A stretch of DNA of 43,667 bases from an uncultured Acidobacteriia bacterium (GTDB lineage: Bacteria; Acidobacteriota; Terriglobia; Bryobacterales; Bryobacteraceae): the NCBI GenBank assembly GCA_903881085.1, contig CAIRSA010000068.1, positions 1-43,667 of the forward strand. Reading direction: 5' to 3'. Below are positions 28,614 to 36,845 of the stretch, piece by piece (positions within the stretch are counted from its first letter, which is position 1; each line of letters begins with the position of its first letter). The position numbers and the translations under genes were made by a program. A model generated the notes under the pieces. It was not told the origin of the DNA. It did no database searches and saw nothing but the letters and a program-made list of their open reading frames with translations.

Positions 28614-29534
28614 ATGAGACTTTTTGATCGATTCCCGGCTGCGTTAGCGCTTGGAGCATTGATGGCCGTCGCGCCGATGTCGCAAGTTTTCGCGGATGAC
28701 GATAAGGGCCCGTGGCCGGCTGGCACGCGCAACATCGAATCTGGACAGCCGTCCGTGCAGATATTTCCAACGATTGAAGGTTCCCGGTTGCACTCAGCGG
28801 CGCCAACAGGGGCTGCGGCCGCAGTCTCAAACCTGACCTACCATGGGGGCAAAGTGGAGACCGCGCCCGTGGTGTATCTGGTGTTTTGGGGATCGCAGTG
28901 GTCCAACGACCCGAGTTTCGAGGCTGTGGTTCTGCAGAATTTCTTTAATCATGTTGGCGGCTCAAGCTGGGCGAACATTAACACCCAGTACACCCAAGGC
29001 ACCGGCCAAAACATCGTCCACGCGGGGAATCTGCCCGGGATGCTGAAGCCAGTCTGGTGGGACACCGCAGCGGCGGCGCCGACGCATCCGACACAATCGC
29101 AGCTTGCCGCCGAAGCGGTGAAGGCCGCCGCCCATTTTGGCTCCGCCAGCAACGTCAACGCACAGTACGTGATTGCGACTGCGCATGGGAACAGTTCGAG
29201 CGGCTTTGGAACGCAGTACTGCGCCTGGCACAGTTCGACCGGTAACATCGCCTACACAAACCTGCCGTATATGACGGACGCGGGCTCAAGCTGCGGGGCG
29301 AATTTTAACGGCCTGGGTGCGACCGCGGGCATTACGATCGTAGCAGGGCATGAGTTTGCGGAGACGGTGACGGATCCGTTCCCGAGTTCCGGATGGGTGG
29401 ATTCCAAAGGGGCGGAGATCGGTGACAAATGCTCGTGGACCAGTGGCACGAAGAACGTTTCCTTAAACGGTGTTCCCTTCCCGGTGCAACCGCTTTGGAG
29501 CAACGCCGTCAGCGGCTGCGCGATTTCCTACTAA
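28614..29534 (+). CDS. Secreted protein with HExxE motif, possible metallopeptidase
   Basis: A 306-residue secreted protein with a signal peptide (to about residue 27) and a GGAGG Shine-Dalgarno 8 bases upstream. It contains TYHGGKVETAPVVYLVFWG (75-93), an opening shared by EXORDIUM/phosphate-induced-type secreted proteins, and later G245-H-E-F-A-E-T-V-T-D-P, an HExxE motif resembling a gluzincin-like zinc site with E250 as possible third ligand. Several Cys (203, 227, 273, 302) could form disulphides. Bacterial relatives are often labelled hypothetical; enzymatic activity is not shown. It stands alone with a strong terminator behind it. Confidence 0.7.
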   Translation: MRLFDRFPAALALGALMAVAPMSQVFADDDKGPWPAGTRNIESGQPSVQIFPTIEGSRLHSAAPTGAAAAVSNLTYHGGKVETAPVVYLVFWGSQWSNDPSFEAVVLQNFFNHVGGSSWANINTQYTQGTGQNIVHAGNLPGMLKPVWWDTAAAAPTHPTQSQLAAEAVKAAAHFGSASNVNAQYVIATAHGNSSSGFGTQYCAWHSSTGNIAYTNLPYMTDAGSSCGANFNGLGATAGITIVAGHEFAETVTDPFPSSGWVDSKGAEIGDKCSWTSGTKNVSLNGVPFPVQPLWSNAVSGCAISY

Positions 29535-29556
29535 ACAACAGTCGAGTTGCAGTTCC

Positions 29557-29606
29557 AAACCCCTCGCCGCTCTGCAAAACGCAGGCGGCGAGGGGTTTGT
29601 GTTTTT
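29557..29606 (+). terminator. Strong intrinsic terminator
   Basis: AAACCCCTCGCCGC (29557-29570) pairs fully with GCGGCGAGGGGTTT (29585-29598). An inner CTGC/GCAG stem adds four pairs, and GTGTTTTT follows. It ends the HExxE gene transcript. The opposite-strand peroxidase gene stops at 29605, inside the T-run, so the hairpin may also limit read-through from that side. Confidence 0.9.
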
Positions 29607-31500
29607 AAAGTATCGAGCAAGCCTCGGTCATCGTATGGGCGCGTGATCCGTCGTTGCCAATCCCCTGCAGCAGTTCGTCGAACGTCTGCAGCGGAGCCTT
29701 GTTGCCGCCCGCACCTACTGGCGCCAGGCCCGCCCAGTTTTCCACCGCGCTCAGCGCGAATCGCGCATCGCCCTTCTGCGCTTGCAGCACGCCCGGCGAC
29801 GATTCCACGGCGCCAACAGGAACGCACAGCTCGGGATGATCGAAGGGCGCCTTTTCATAGCGCACGCGGTCGTCTGAGGCCGTCTTCATGAAGGCCACCA
29901 GCGCGGCCTTGTCGGTATCGCTCAGGTTCAGCGTTCGAATCGCCGCACCGCGGACCGGATTGAAATCCCCGCCGCGCGAGTAGAAGTCCACCACTTGTTC
30001 CAGCGTCGCCTGCCCGCCGTTGTGGAAGTACGGTCCGGTGAACTCCACATTGCGAATCGTTGGCGACTTGAATGTGCCATTCACCGTCGTGGCGCTCAAT
30101 GCGTTCCTGTTCAACGCCGCCGAGATCAGCTTGCCGAGGTCGTTGATTCCGCCGTTGCCCAGGTCCTCCGTAGCCGGTGTGACGCCGGTTCGGAAAAACC
30201 CGGCATCTGTCTGATTGTTTGGGGCACCAACAGTCAGACCGACGCGAGCGATGTCAGAGTAAGTTCCGAGCGCAGTCTCCGCGCTGGAATGGCAGGCGGT
30301 GCAGCCGGCGCGGCCGCGGAAGAGATTGAAGCCTGCCAGCTCCTGCGCACTAAGAGCCGATGCGGTGCCATCCAGGTAGTGATAAAGAGGGGCATCGTCG
30401 GAGACCAGCGTCGATTCGTATGCCTGCACCGCCAAACCGAAGAACAGCGCGAAATTGAATTCAGCCTGGGAGAACTGATCCGATGACGCGCCGTTCTGAT
30501 CTACCCTCTGGGTGGAGTTCCAATATTCCGGTTGAAAGGCCGCCTGCACCAGCGCAAGATAGGTGACCGGCGCCGCAAGGCCACGCCCATTGGGGTTCGC
30601 CAGCGTTCCCAACACACTGTCATCGGCCGCCACGGCCTGCATCGCCAGCGGGCGAAGAGCCAGCATGCGCTTGCCGATCTGCGGCCAGGTGCGGCCGTCG
30701 TACGACATCTCAACGCTGCTGGTCATGGGCCCAACGGCCTGCGAGGCGAGGCTCGAATTATCGATTGACACCTGCTCAGGCAGGAGCTGACCGCCGCTCG
30801 AGACGACTGCGTTGGAGCGCGAATCCGCGGTTCCAAACGGAGTCATTCCGGTGAAGATGTTACTGGCGCGGCCATCCCAGAAGTTGCGGAAGAAGACCGC
30901 CGCGTTGATCACCGTCGGAGTGTTGCGCGGAGTCACCTGGCGCACGTTCACTCCGCCGGAGCTGTAGCCTGGCTGGTCGGCCAGGTCTGAGCCATCGTCA
31001 CTGGCCGCGCCCGCTGCGGTGCCTGCAAAGCTGCGCCGGTAGACGCCCGACGATCCAGCGCGGGCCGTCGAGTTGCGCAGCACCTGCGACTGGCTGTTCT
31101 TCGGGTCAGCCAAGGCGTGGAAGGGGAAGTCACTGGCGGTCAGCTTCGCATTCGGAGTGAACGGGGCCAGCGGGTCAGAAAGCTGGTTTTGCACGCGATG
31201 ATCGGCGCCAGCGTGGAAGTGGCACGACGCGCATGCGGTGCGGCCGTCGCTGCCCGCCTGCATATCCCAGAACAGCGATTTGCCGAGCACCACCAGCATT
31301 TTCGAATCACGCACATATTTCGTAAGGTTCGAAGGCTGCGGAATCGCGACCTTCTTGAGCGAGCCGCTGCCCAGCGCCAACGCCGGAGGCGCACCGCCGC
31401 CTGGGCCACCAGGGCCACCGGGACCACCTGGGGGCGGCCCCTGGCAAAAGGACAACATCGCGGTCATCGTGAAACAAGTAATCGAAAGAAAAATCTTCAT
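29605..31500 (-). CDS. Dihaem cytochrome c peroxidase-family protein (MauG/CcpA group)
   Basis: From the ATG at 31498-31500 the protein has 631 residues: a signal peptide, a Gly/Pro-rich linker (21-40), and two c-type haem motifs, C90-A-S-C-H94 (low-potential, N-terminal) and C400-T-A-C-H404. GTFKSPTIRNVEFTGPYFHNGG near the C-terminus is characteristic of the family. Such periplasmic enzymes reduce hydrogen peroxide or oxidise protein substrates with electrons from cytochromes. It is larger than classical CcpA (about 330 residues), as in many acidobacterial relatives. An inverted repeat covers its ribosome site (31501-31537). Its partner cytochrome is not in the window. Confidence 0.9.
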   Translation of the reverse strand: MKIFLSITCFTMTAMLSFCQGPPPGGPGGPGGPGGGAPPALALGSGSLKKVAIPQPSNLTKYVRDSKMLVVLGKSLFWDMQAGSDGRTACASCHFHAGADHRVQNQLSDPLAPFTPNAKLTASDFPFHALADPKNSQSQVLRNSTARAGSSGVYRRSFAGTAAGAASDDGSDLADQPGYSSGGVNVRQVTPRNTPTVINAAVFFRNFWDGRASNIFTGMTPFGTADSRSNAVVSSGGQLLPEQVSIDNSSLASQAVGPMTSSVEMSYDGRTWPQIGKRMLALRPLAMQAVAADDSVLGTLANPNGRGLAAPVTYLALVQAAFQPEYWNSTQRVDQNGASSDQFSQAEFNFALFFGLAVQAYESTLVSDDAPLYHYLDGTASALSAQELAGFNLFRGRAGCTACHSSAETALGTYSDIARVGLTVGAPNNQTDAGFFRTGVTPATEDLGNGGINDLGKLISAALNRNALSATTVNGTFKSPTIRNVEFTGPYFHNGGQATLEQVVDFYSRGGDFNPVRGAAIRTLNLSDTDKAALVAFMKTASDDRVRYEKAPFDHPELCVPVGAVESSPGVLQAQKGDARFALSAVENWAGLAPVGAGGNKAPLQTFDELLQGIGNDGSRAHTMTEACSIL

Positions 31501-31537
31501 GGCATTTCCCCTACGACTGATACTAAGGGCAAATGCC
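31501..31537 (-). promoter_or_regulatory. Hairpin covering the ribosome site of the peroxidase gene
   Basis: On the minus strand GGCATTT (31531-31537) pairs with AAATGCC (31501-31507), with an additional CCC/GGG pair inside, and the second arm contains the Shine-Dalgarno AGGGGA. The hairpin ends at the base before the ATG. Such a structure could limit translation until melted or bound. Confidence 0.55.
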
Positions 31538-31591
31538 AAAATCGCAGGTTAATTGCCTGCAAAAAGAGCTTTACGTGGTCTTTACATAACC

Positions 31592-31644
31592 TAAAAATAA
31601 TAACCGGCCAGCGAGCCCCCTTGGAAGGGAGGATCACTGACCGG
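31592..31644 (-). terminator. Intrinsic terminator of the TolC-like gene
   Basis: A long imperfect hairpin (31604-31644, arms CCGGCCAGCGAG and CACTGACCGG with AAGG/CCTT at the tip) is followed on the minus strand by TTATTATTTTTA. It lies 27 bases beyond the TolC-like stop codon. Confidence 0.75.
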
Positions 31645-31670
31645 GCCTTAGGAGAAATCAATCATGCGGC

Positions 31671-32990
31671 TCAATTACCCAACGCCGCCACCCGTACCTC
31701 TTCCGGCTGATCCTGCAATCCGCAGATCACCATCAATGTGAACAGGCTGGTCTTTCGCGCCGAAAGCGCCTGGATAAAGCTCGCCTGTGCCTGCAGCGCC
31801 GCTTCTTCCGCGGAGTTGGCCGCAGCAAATCCGCCCAGCCCGTTCTCCGCCCTGACATTCACCATGTCTTTCTTCTTGCGCGCCAGTTCCAGCTTGCGGT
31901 CGGCCAGCTTCAGCCGTTCCATGCTGGCCTGGACAACGCCACGCATGGAGAGCAACTCACCGCGCAGGTTCTCTTCCATCGACCGCGTTTCCAGCTCCAG
32001 CGCTTTGATGCGTGCGCTCAGCACATCGCGCTCGGCCTGCTTTTCGCCGGTGTTGCGCAGCGGAATGGAGAGATTCAGCGCTCCTTGTCCCGTGTTGCCG
32101 CCAAGGATGCCAGAGGCGGCCGACTTGGCCACGCCCGGCATACTATTCGCCATGTACGCGTAGCCGCCGGAGATCGATTCGATCTTCACGGATTTCTGCA
32201 TGCCTGCCTGCTCGCGCAGCGCCTCGATGCGTTCGCGCAGCATCTGCGACTCACGCCGGTACACCAGAGCCGACTCCATCATTTTTTCCATGGGCGGCAT
32301 AGTTTGACCCATCGACGCTTTGGTGATTGTGACCTCCTCCACTACCAGGTCGTCGGCGCTCTCCAACCTGCCCATCAGCGAGGCCAGTTGCACGGCGGCC
32401 AGTTTACGCTGCATTTCGGTTTCGATCTGCTGATTCTGAAGTTCGAGCAGATCCTGTTCGTAGCTGATTTTGTCCACCATGGTTACGCGCGAAGCATTGA
32501 GCATCTTGTCCACCTGCCCCAACTTTTGTTCACGCATGGCCACGGCCTGCATCACCTGCAACGCAATCTGCTGCTTTTCCGCGAGATCGAAAAAGGCGCG
32601 CGCTGTTTCAATTTCGGTCTTGATGCGCAGCCGCTCAGATGACAGTTCGGCAGCCAATACATCGAATTTCGCATTTGCCAGCATCATCGGCGAAGGAGCA
32701 TTGCGCTTGCCCATGAGCAAACCGGCGCCCAGATTCGCGGCCAACAGTGCGGGATTGGAGAAGGCAAACATCCCTAATGACGGCCTCAACTCCACCTTCC
32801 ACTTGTTGTTAGCTTCGAGCAGCCGCAGTTGGCTTGCCGCCAGTTCGCTACGCGCATCGTCCGACTTGGCCTTCGTCACTGCCGAGCGCAAAGCTTCCTG
32901 CAACGTTACGGGCGGCTGGACAGCGAATGCGGAGGTCAAACTGAAACCCGCCAAACTCAAACTCGCGATGATGGAAGACAGCGATTTCAT
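31671..32990 (-). CDS. TolC-family outer-membrane efflux protein
   Basis: The 439 residues begin with a signal peptide (MKSLSSIIASLSLAGFSLTSAFA) and then the two OEP repeats of the TolC family, mainly long heptad-like helices (about 30-110, 110-240, 275-400). A strand segment KIESISGGYAYMANSM leads to the second half, and Ala/Gln/Glu-rich tails follow. TolC proteins form a trimeric channel through outer membrane and periplasm for ABC or RND pumps. No adaptor or pump is adjacent; the window's MacA-like adaptor operon (9782-14168) is 17 kb away, so pairing is uncertain. No obvious Shine-Dalgarno precedes the ATG; the leader is A-rich. Confidence 0.85.
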   Translation of the reverse strand: MKSLSSIIASLSLAGFSLTSAFAVQPPVTLQEALRSAVTKAKSDDARSELAASQLRLLEANNKWKVELRPSLGMFAFSNPALLAANLGAGLLMGKRNAPSPMMLANAKFDVLAAELSSERLRIKTEIETARAFFDLAEKQQIALQVMQAVAMREQKLGQVDKMLNASRVTMVDKISYEQDLLELQNQQIETEMQRKLAAVQLASLMGRLESADDLVVEEVTITKASMGQTMPPMEKMMESALVYRRESQMLRERIEALREQAGMQKSVKIESISGGYAYMANSMPGVAKSAASGILGGNTGQGALNLSIPLRNTGEKQAERDVLSARIKALELETRSMEENLRGELLSMRGVVQASMERLKLADRKLELARKKKDMVNVRAENGLGGFAAANSAEEAALQAQASFIQALSARKTSLFTLMVICGLQDQPEEVRVAALGN

Positions 32991-33067
32991 ATGTTTTTGT
33001 TTTTAGTAAGAATTTGGCTGGGCAATTAATGCTTAAGCAAAGCCGTACTGACTGGCTTTGCCGTTGG

Positions 33068-33104
33068 AAGGACTGGATGGGCCCAGCGGCCATCCAGTCC
33101 TTTT
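33068..33104. terminator. Hairpin between the Agd3-like and TolC-like genes
   Basis: AAGGACTGGATGG (33068-33080) and CCATCCAGTCCTT (33090-33102) form a perfect 13-base stem with a 9-base loop, 17 bases beyond the Agd3-like stop. It probably ends that minus-strand transcript, though the T-run (TTTT) is on the plus-strand side. Confidence 0.6.
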
Positions 33105-33118
33105 CGAACAGGACTTGC

Positions 33119-35233
33119 CTAAAACAGCGGGATGAAGACCGGGGCACCGGGGGCAACCGGAACCATGGATTGACTCTGCGTGCCGTAAGTGGCGCAACCC
33201 GCAGCGCAGACACCCGTGAGAGGAGCCTTTGCAGCAGTGGTTGCAGTCAACGTGATGCCCGAGGCAGGAACATAAACCGCCTTCACACCGGCTGCGTTGA
33301 ACACCATGCGGTCCGCCATCATCTGGCCGAGCGTTGTCTGCGGAAGGCTGCTCACCGGCAAGTTAGAGATCTTCGCAAACTTATTCATGGTTGCATCCAT
33401 CACATCGGAGAAGAGCGACTTCTGCCCGCTATAGCGAACCAGATTCGACTGGTGATACATCGAGGGGTACCATTCGCCGTCCAACATGTAGTTGAGCAGC
33501 GCATTGCTTTCACCGTCGATGATCTGTGCGTAGGTCTGGTTGACGCTGAAGAACGGTGTACCACCCGGGCCGCCAAGGCGCAACGTACCGTTGGGACCGT
33601 AGAAGTAATTGTACTCATCGACCAGAGAACCCGTGGTGCCGGCAACTCCCGAAATGGCGTTGTAGAATATGTTGGTGGCCCGGCGCGGAATATACAGGAT
33701 CGAAGGCACGGCCTTGCTGTAGACACCGGTGTTCGGCAACGCCGGCAACCAATCAGCGTACGACATATCCGAGACCAGATACTTGATGCCGACGGCCTGT
33801 GCCGCCTGCAGGAAGTTGGCATTGTAAAGGCCGGAAATGTTCGGCGTTACCATCGAAGTTGTGTCGTTGGGAAAGCCATTCGTTTGAGCGAAGGTAATAT
33901 TCTGTTGCAGTTCGGCAAGCGACTCGGCGTAAGTCGCCGCAACGCAGATACCGCTGTTGGCAACCGGGTTGTAGCAATCCAGATTTTCGTGATCCCAGGT
34001 ATGGTTCAGCCAATAGAACTCGTTCTTGTAGGTCTTCGCCGCGGCCAGCAATAGATCGTTTGCCGCTGCACCGCCCGTAGTGGTGGAGCCATAACCATTG
34101 AAGGCATGCGACAGTTTGAAGCCCTTGAACTGCGCCTTGTTTTGCCATCCCTTCTGCCAGGTGACGAGCGCGCCCAAGTCACCGCTGCTGTCGCGCGCCG
34201 TGGGGCAAGCGATGGCAGGATCGTAGGTCGGGTCAGCGGTCGCCGACGTCGGCTGGCAACCGGCCTGAGATGAGGTGTACAAGTCGTCAGGGAGGAACAG
34301 ATCGTCGCTCTGCGGAGTGAGGAAAACCTTGCGCTGGCCTACGAACACGCCCTTGGTCACCCAGTTGAAGATGCCGTAGTTGAGCGCTTTGGAGTGCGTC
34401 AGGTAGGGGCTGGAATCCATGGTCATGGCCAGTGATTCGCGGCCGTCCGCTGCTACGTGGGTGGCGCCGACAACCACATTATTCAGGCCGGTGGCGCTGA
34501 TGGTCATGATCGGCGTGGTGGTTTCGCCCGTTGCCGCAACGGCTACGGAGGGATAGTAGTAGGCATAGACCACATTGATCTTGTTAGCCGGAATCAGGTA
34601 GGGGAACAATGGGCTGCCGGCAGCTGTCAGCGAAAGCAGCGCAGGCGAGGCCGGTGTGTTGGAATAGCCCGTGGCGCCGGAAAGCGCCAGGCCATAGCGC
34701 GCTTCGGGGAACGTATAGTAGCTCACCACTCGCACGCCATAGTTGCGGGCATAGTTATCGAGATTGGTCCAATCGGTAGTGCTGAGGGCGCTCTGCCATA
34801 TGCCGGCCTTGTCGTATGCCAGGTTGCCGGAGGCGAGCACGATCCCCTGATACAGGCCGTGGGTTGCGTCATTCAATGCGGGCAGAGGAGTCTTCGTCAA
34901 CGTGATGGCATCGTAAGGAATACCGGTATGATCCAGGAAGTAGGTGATCGCGGCAAACGAAGGCTCAGTGCCATCGGCGCTCAGCACCAGCAGCTTCATC
35001 TGGAGCGATTGCTTAAACAAGGTAGAGGCAGTCGTGGCGTTGGCTGTGGCAACAAGCGCACTGGAAACAACCTCCGGTCGCGCCTGAGCGGGCCAATCGA
35101 CCTTTACATAGGGTAGCGGCCTTGATTGCGTCGACGGATGGTGCGTCTTCTGTGTGGAAAATTGGGATTGACCCAGCATTGTGGACCACATTCCGATGAA
35201 TAAAAGGGCTTTTGAGCCTCGAGTGATAGTCAT
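33119..35233 (-). CDS. Agd3-like secreted polysaccharide deacetylase (CE18-type) with carbohydrate-binding N-domain
   Basis: A 704-residue secreted protein (signal peptide to about residue 24; AAGGAGAG upstream). It matches the architecture of Agd3, the Aspergillus deacetylase that partly deacetylates galactosaminogalactan. An N-terminal region like the CBM87 module (80-300: MKLLVLSADGTEPSF...TDWTNLDNYARNYGVRVVSYY) precedes the catalytic half. Catalytic candidates are D310/D311 (TPQSDDLFLPDDLY) and H411/H415 (LNHTWDHENLD), the NodB-like Asp-His-His set. Also conserved are IPRRATNIFYN (515-525) and MYHQSNLV (592-599). It faces the GH114 gene divergently, repeating the deacetylase-plus-hydrolase pairing of the fungal locus. 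Substrate in this organism is inferred. Confidence 0.82.
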   Translation of the reverse strand: MTITRGSKALLFIGMWSTMLGQSQFSTQKTHHPSTQSRPLPYVKVDWPAQARPEVVSSALVATANATTASTLFKQSLQMKLLVLSADGTEPSFAAITYFLDHTGIPYDAITLTKTPLPALNDATHGLYQGIVLASGNLAYDKAGIWQSALSTTDWTNLDNYARNYGVRVVSYYTFPEARYGLALSGATGYSNTPASPALLSLTAAGSPLFPYLIPANKINVVYAYYYPSVAVAATGETTTPIMTISATGLNNVVVGATHVAADGRESLAMTMDSSPYLTHSKALNYGIFNWVTKGVFVGQRKVFLTPQSDDLFLPDDLYTSSQAGCQPTSATADPTYDPAIACPTARDSSGDLGALVTWQKGWQNKAQFKGFKLSHAFNGYGSTTTGGAAANDLLLAAAKTYKNEFYWLNHTWDHENLDCYNPVANSGICVAATYAESLAELQQNITFAQTNGFPNDTTSMVTPNISGLYNANFLQAAQAVGIKYLVSDMSYADWLPALPNTGVYSKAVPSILYIPRRATNIFYNAISGVAGTTGSLVDEYNYFYGPNGTLRLGGPGGTPFFSVNQTYAQIIDGESNALLNYMLDGEWYPSMYHQSNLVRYSGQKSLFSDVMDATMNKFAKISNLPVSSLPQTTLGQMMADRMVFNAAGVKAVYVPASGITLTATTAAKAPLTGVCAAGCATYGTQSQSMVPVAPGAPVFIPLF

Positions 35234-35392
35234 GTCTCTCCTTGTGACATCCCAATCGTAAGAAACAGACCTGTACGCGACAATAGCAAATTGATTCCAA
35301 AACTATCGTTTTTGAAAAGCATTTAGTACTGTGCCTTTTTTGTACACCCGGTACTATTCTTGAAACCAACGTCGAACCATTACAATCTGGAC
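35234..35392. other. Divergent promoter region of the polysaccharide genes
   Basis: This 159-base AT-richer gap separates the Agd3-like gene from the GH114 gene and must hold both promoters. TACTAT at 35352-35357 could be a plus-strand -10, without a convincing -35. Shared control of the two sides is likely from the arrangement. Confidence 0.4.
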
Positions 35393-36832
35393 ATGCTGCA
35401 CCAGTACATTTCACGCATGTTTTTGGGATCTTTGCTGTCCCTCGCCCTCTATGGCCAGACACCCTCTATATGGAGGCCGCCCCAACAAGTCAATTGGCAA
35501 TGGCAGTTGACCAACCCCGTTGACCTGAATGTCGACGCCCAGGTCTACGACATCGATCTTTTCAATAACGATGCTTCGGTCGTTCAAGCCCTGCACGATA
35601 AAGGGCGCAAGGTCATCTGTTATGTCAGCGTCGGCACATATGAAGGCTGGCGTCCCGACGCCGCCCAATTCCCCGAATCCGTTAAAGGCGCAATCCTGCC
35701 CGACTTCCCCAATGAGCGCTGGCTCGACATCCGCAATCTGGCCGCACTGAAGCCCATCATCGATGCCCGCTTCGATATGTGCAAAGCCAAAGGCTTCGAT
35801 GCCGTTGAGCCCGATAACGTGGATGCCTATACAAACAAAACCGGTTTCCCGCTCACCGCAGCCGACCAGCTGGCCTACAACACCTATCTGGCCAACGCCG
35901 CCCACGCGCGCGGTCTGTCCGTCGGCTTAAAGAACGACCTCGATCAGGTCGCCCAATTGCAGCCGCTGTTTGACTGGGCGCTGAACGAACAGTGCTTCCA
36001 ATATAAGGAATGCAATCTGTTGATGCCGTTTATCAACGCCGGCAAAGCGGTGTTCGAAGTGGAGTACAAGCTCGATGTCAGCCAATTTTGCAGCAGCGCT
36101 AACTCCTTGAATATCAATTCGTTGCGCAAAAATCTGAGCCTCGATGCGCCGCGTACCGCGTGCCGCACCGTCTCCACTGCACCGGCAGTAGCGGGTATCG
36201 CCAACGCAGCCAGCTACAATGCCAAGGCGGTGGCTCCAGGAATGCTTGCCGTGATCTTCGGAACCAATATGGGGACCATCACCTTCGATGGAGTTGCCGC
36301 CCCGGTGGTCTACAACACGGGCAGCCAGGCCGTGGTTGTAACCCCGTATGCTGTTGCAGGCAAAACGACTACCAGCGTCGTCGTACAAACGAATGGCGTC
36401 AATTCCGCGGCCTTTTCCATGCCCGTGGCCAGCGCCTCCCCGGCCATATTCACCGCTGCGGCGACTGGTTCCGGCCAGATCGCCATGCTGAATCAGGACG
36501 CAACCTTCAATAACGCTACGCAACCGGCTCCCGCAGGTAGTGTCGTAACGTTTTATGCCACCGGCGAGGGCCAGACCACACCGATTGGAGTGGATGGCCG
36601 CGTCAACACAACAAGCCTTCCAAAGCCCGTTTTGCCCGTCACTGTAATGATTGGAGGCTACTCCGCCGAAGTATTGTATGCGGGTGCCGCGCCGGGAATG
36701 ATCTCCGGTGTAATGCAGGTAAACGCACGCGTCCCGGCGGCAGTTGTATCCTCGGATGTAGTGCCTGTTGTACTGCAGGTGGGCGGAATCGCCAGTCAGG
36801 ACAAGGCTACAATGGCGGTCAAAGCGCAGTAA
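35393..36832 (+). CDS. Secreted GH114 (endo-alpha-1,4-galactosaminidase family) enzyme with Solibacter-type C-terminal domain
   Basis: A 479-residue protein counted from the ATG at 35393. Signal peptide MLHQYISRMFLGSLLSLALYGQ. Residues 30-240 are a GH114 TIM barrel: WQWQLTNPVDLN, VYDIDLFNND, KVICYVSVGTYEGWRPD, GFDAVEPDNVDAY (acidic E139/D141), SVGLKND and FDWALNEQCFQY (E199). Family members cleave alpha-1,4-linked galactosamine or N-acetylgalactosamine polymers (fungal Ega3, Pel-type polysaccharide). Residues 265-479 (AVAGIANAASYNAKAVAPGMLAVIFGTN, FYATGEGQTTPIGVDG) match the C-terminal domain found in many Solibacter secreted proteins. It heads an operon with the next gene, 13 bases away. A TTG at 35360 is a weaker start. 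Confidence 0.88.
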   Translation: MLHQYISRMFLGSLLSLALYGQTPSIWRPPQQVNWQWQLTNPVDLNVDAQVYDIDLFNNDASVVQALHDKGRKVICYVSVGTYEGWRPDAAQFPESVKGAILPDFPNERWLDIRNLAALKPIIDARFDMCKAKGFDAVEPDNVDAYTNKTGFPLTAADQLAYNTYLANAAHARGLSVGLKNDLDQVAQLQPLFDWALNEQCFQYKECNLLMPFINAGKAVFEVEYKLDVSQFCSSANSLNINSLRKNLSLDAPRTACRTVSTAPAVAGIANAASYNAKAVAPGMLAVIFGTNMGTITFDGVAAPVVYNTGSQAVVVTPYAVAGKTTTSVVVQTNGVNSAAFSMPVASASPAIFTAAATGSGQIAMLNQDATFNNATQPAPAGSVVTFYATGEGQTTPIGVDGRVNTTSLPKPVLPVTVMIGGYSAEVLYAGAAPGMISGVMQVNARVPAAVVSSDVVPVVLQVGGIASQDKATMAVKAQ

Positions 36833-36845
36833 AGGAAGTTATTAC

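Noticed and set aside
31544..31560. GCAGG...CCTGC inverted repeat upstream of the peroxidase gene as an operator
   Set aside because: Only five pairs, no repeat elsewhere and no regulator nearby, so it is too weak to list.
33014..34054. A 346-codon plus-strand open frame
   Set aside because: It runs antisense to the Agd3-like gene, crosses the hairpin at 33068-33102 and shows no recognisable protein features.
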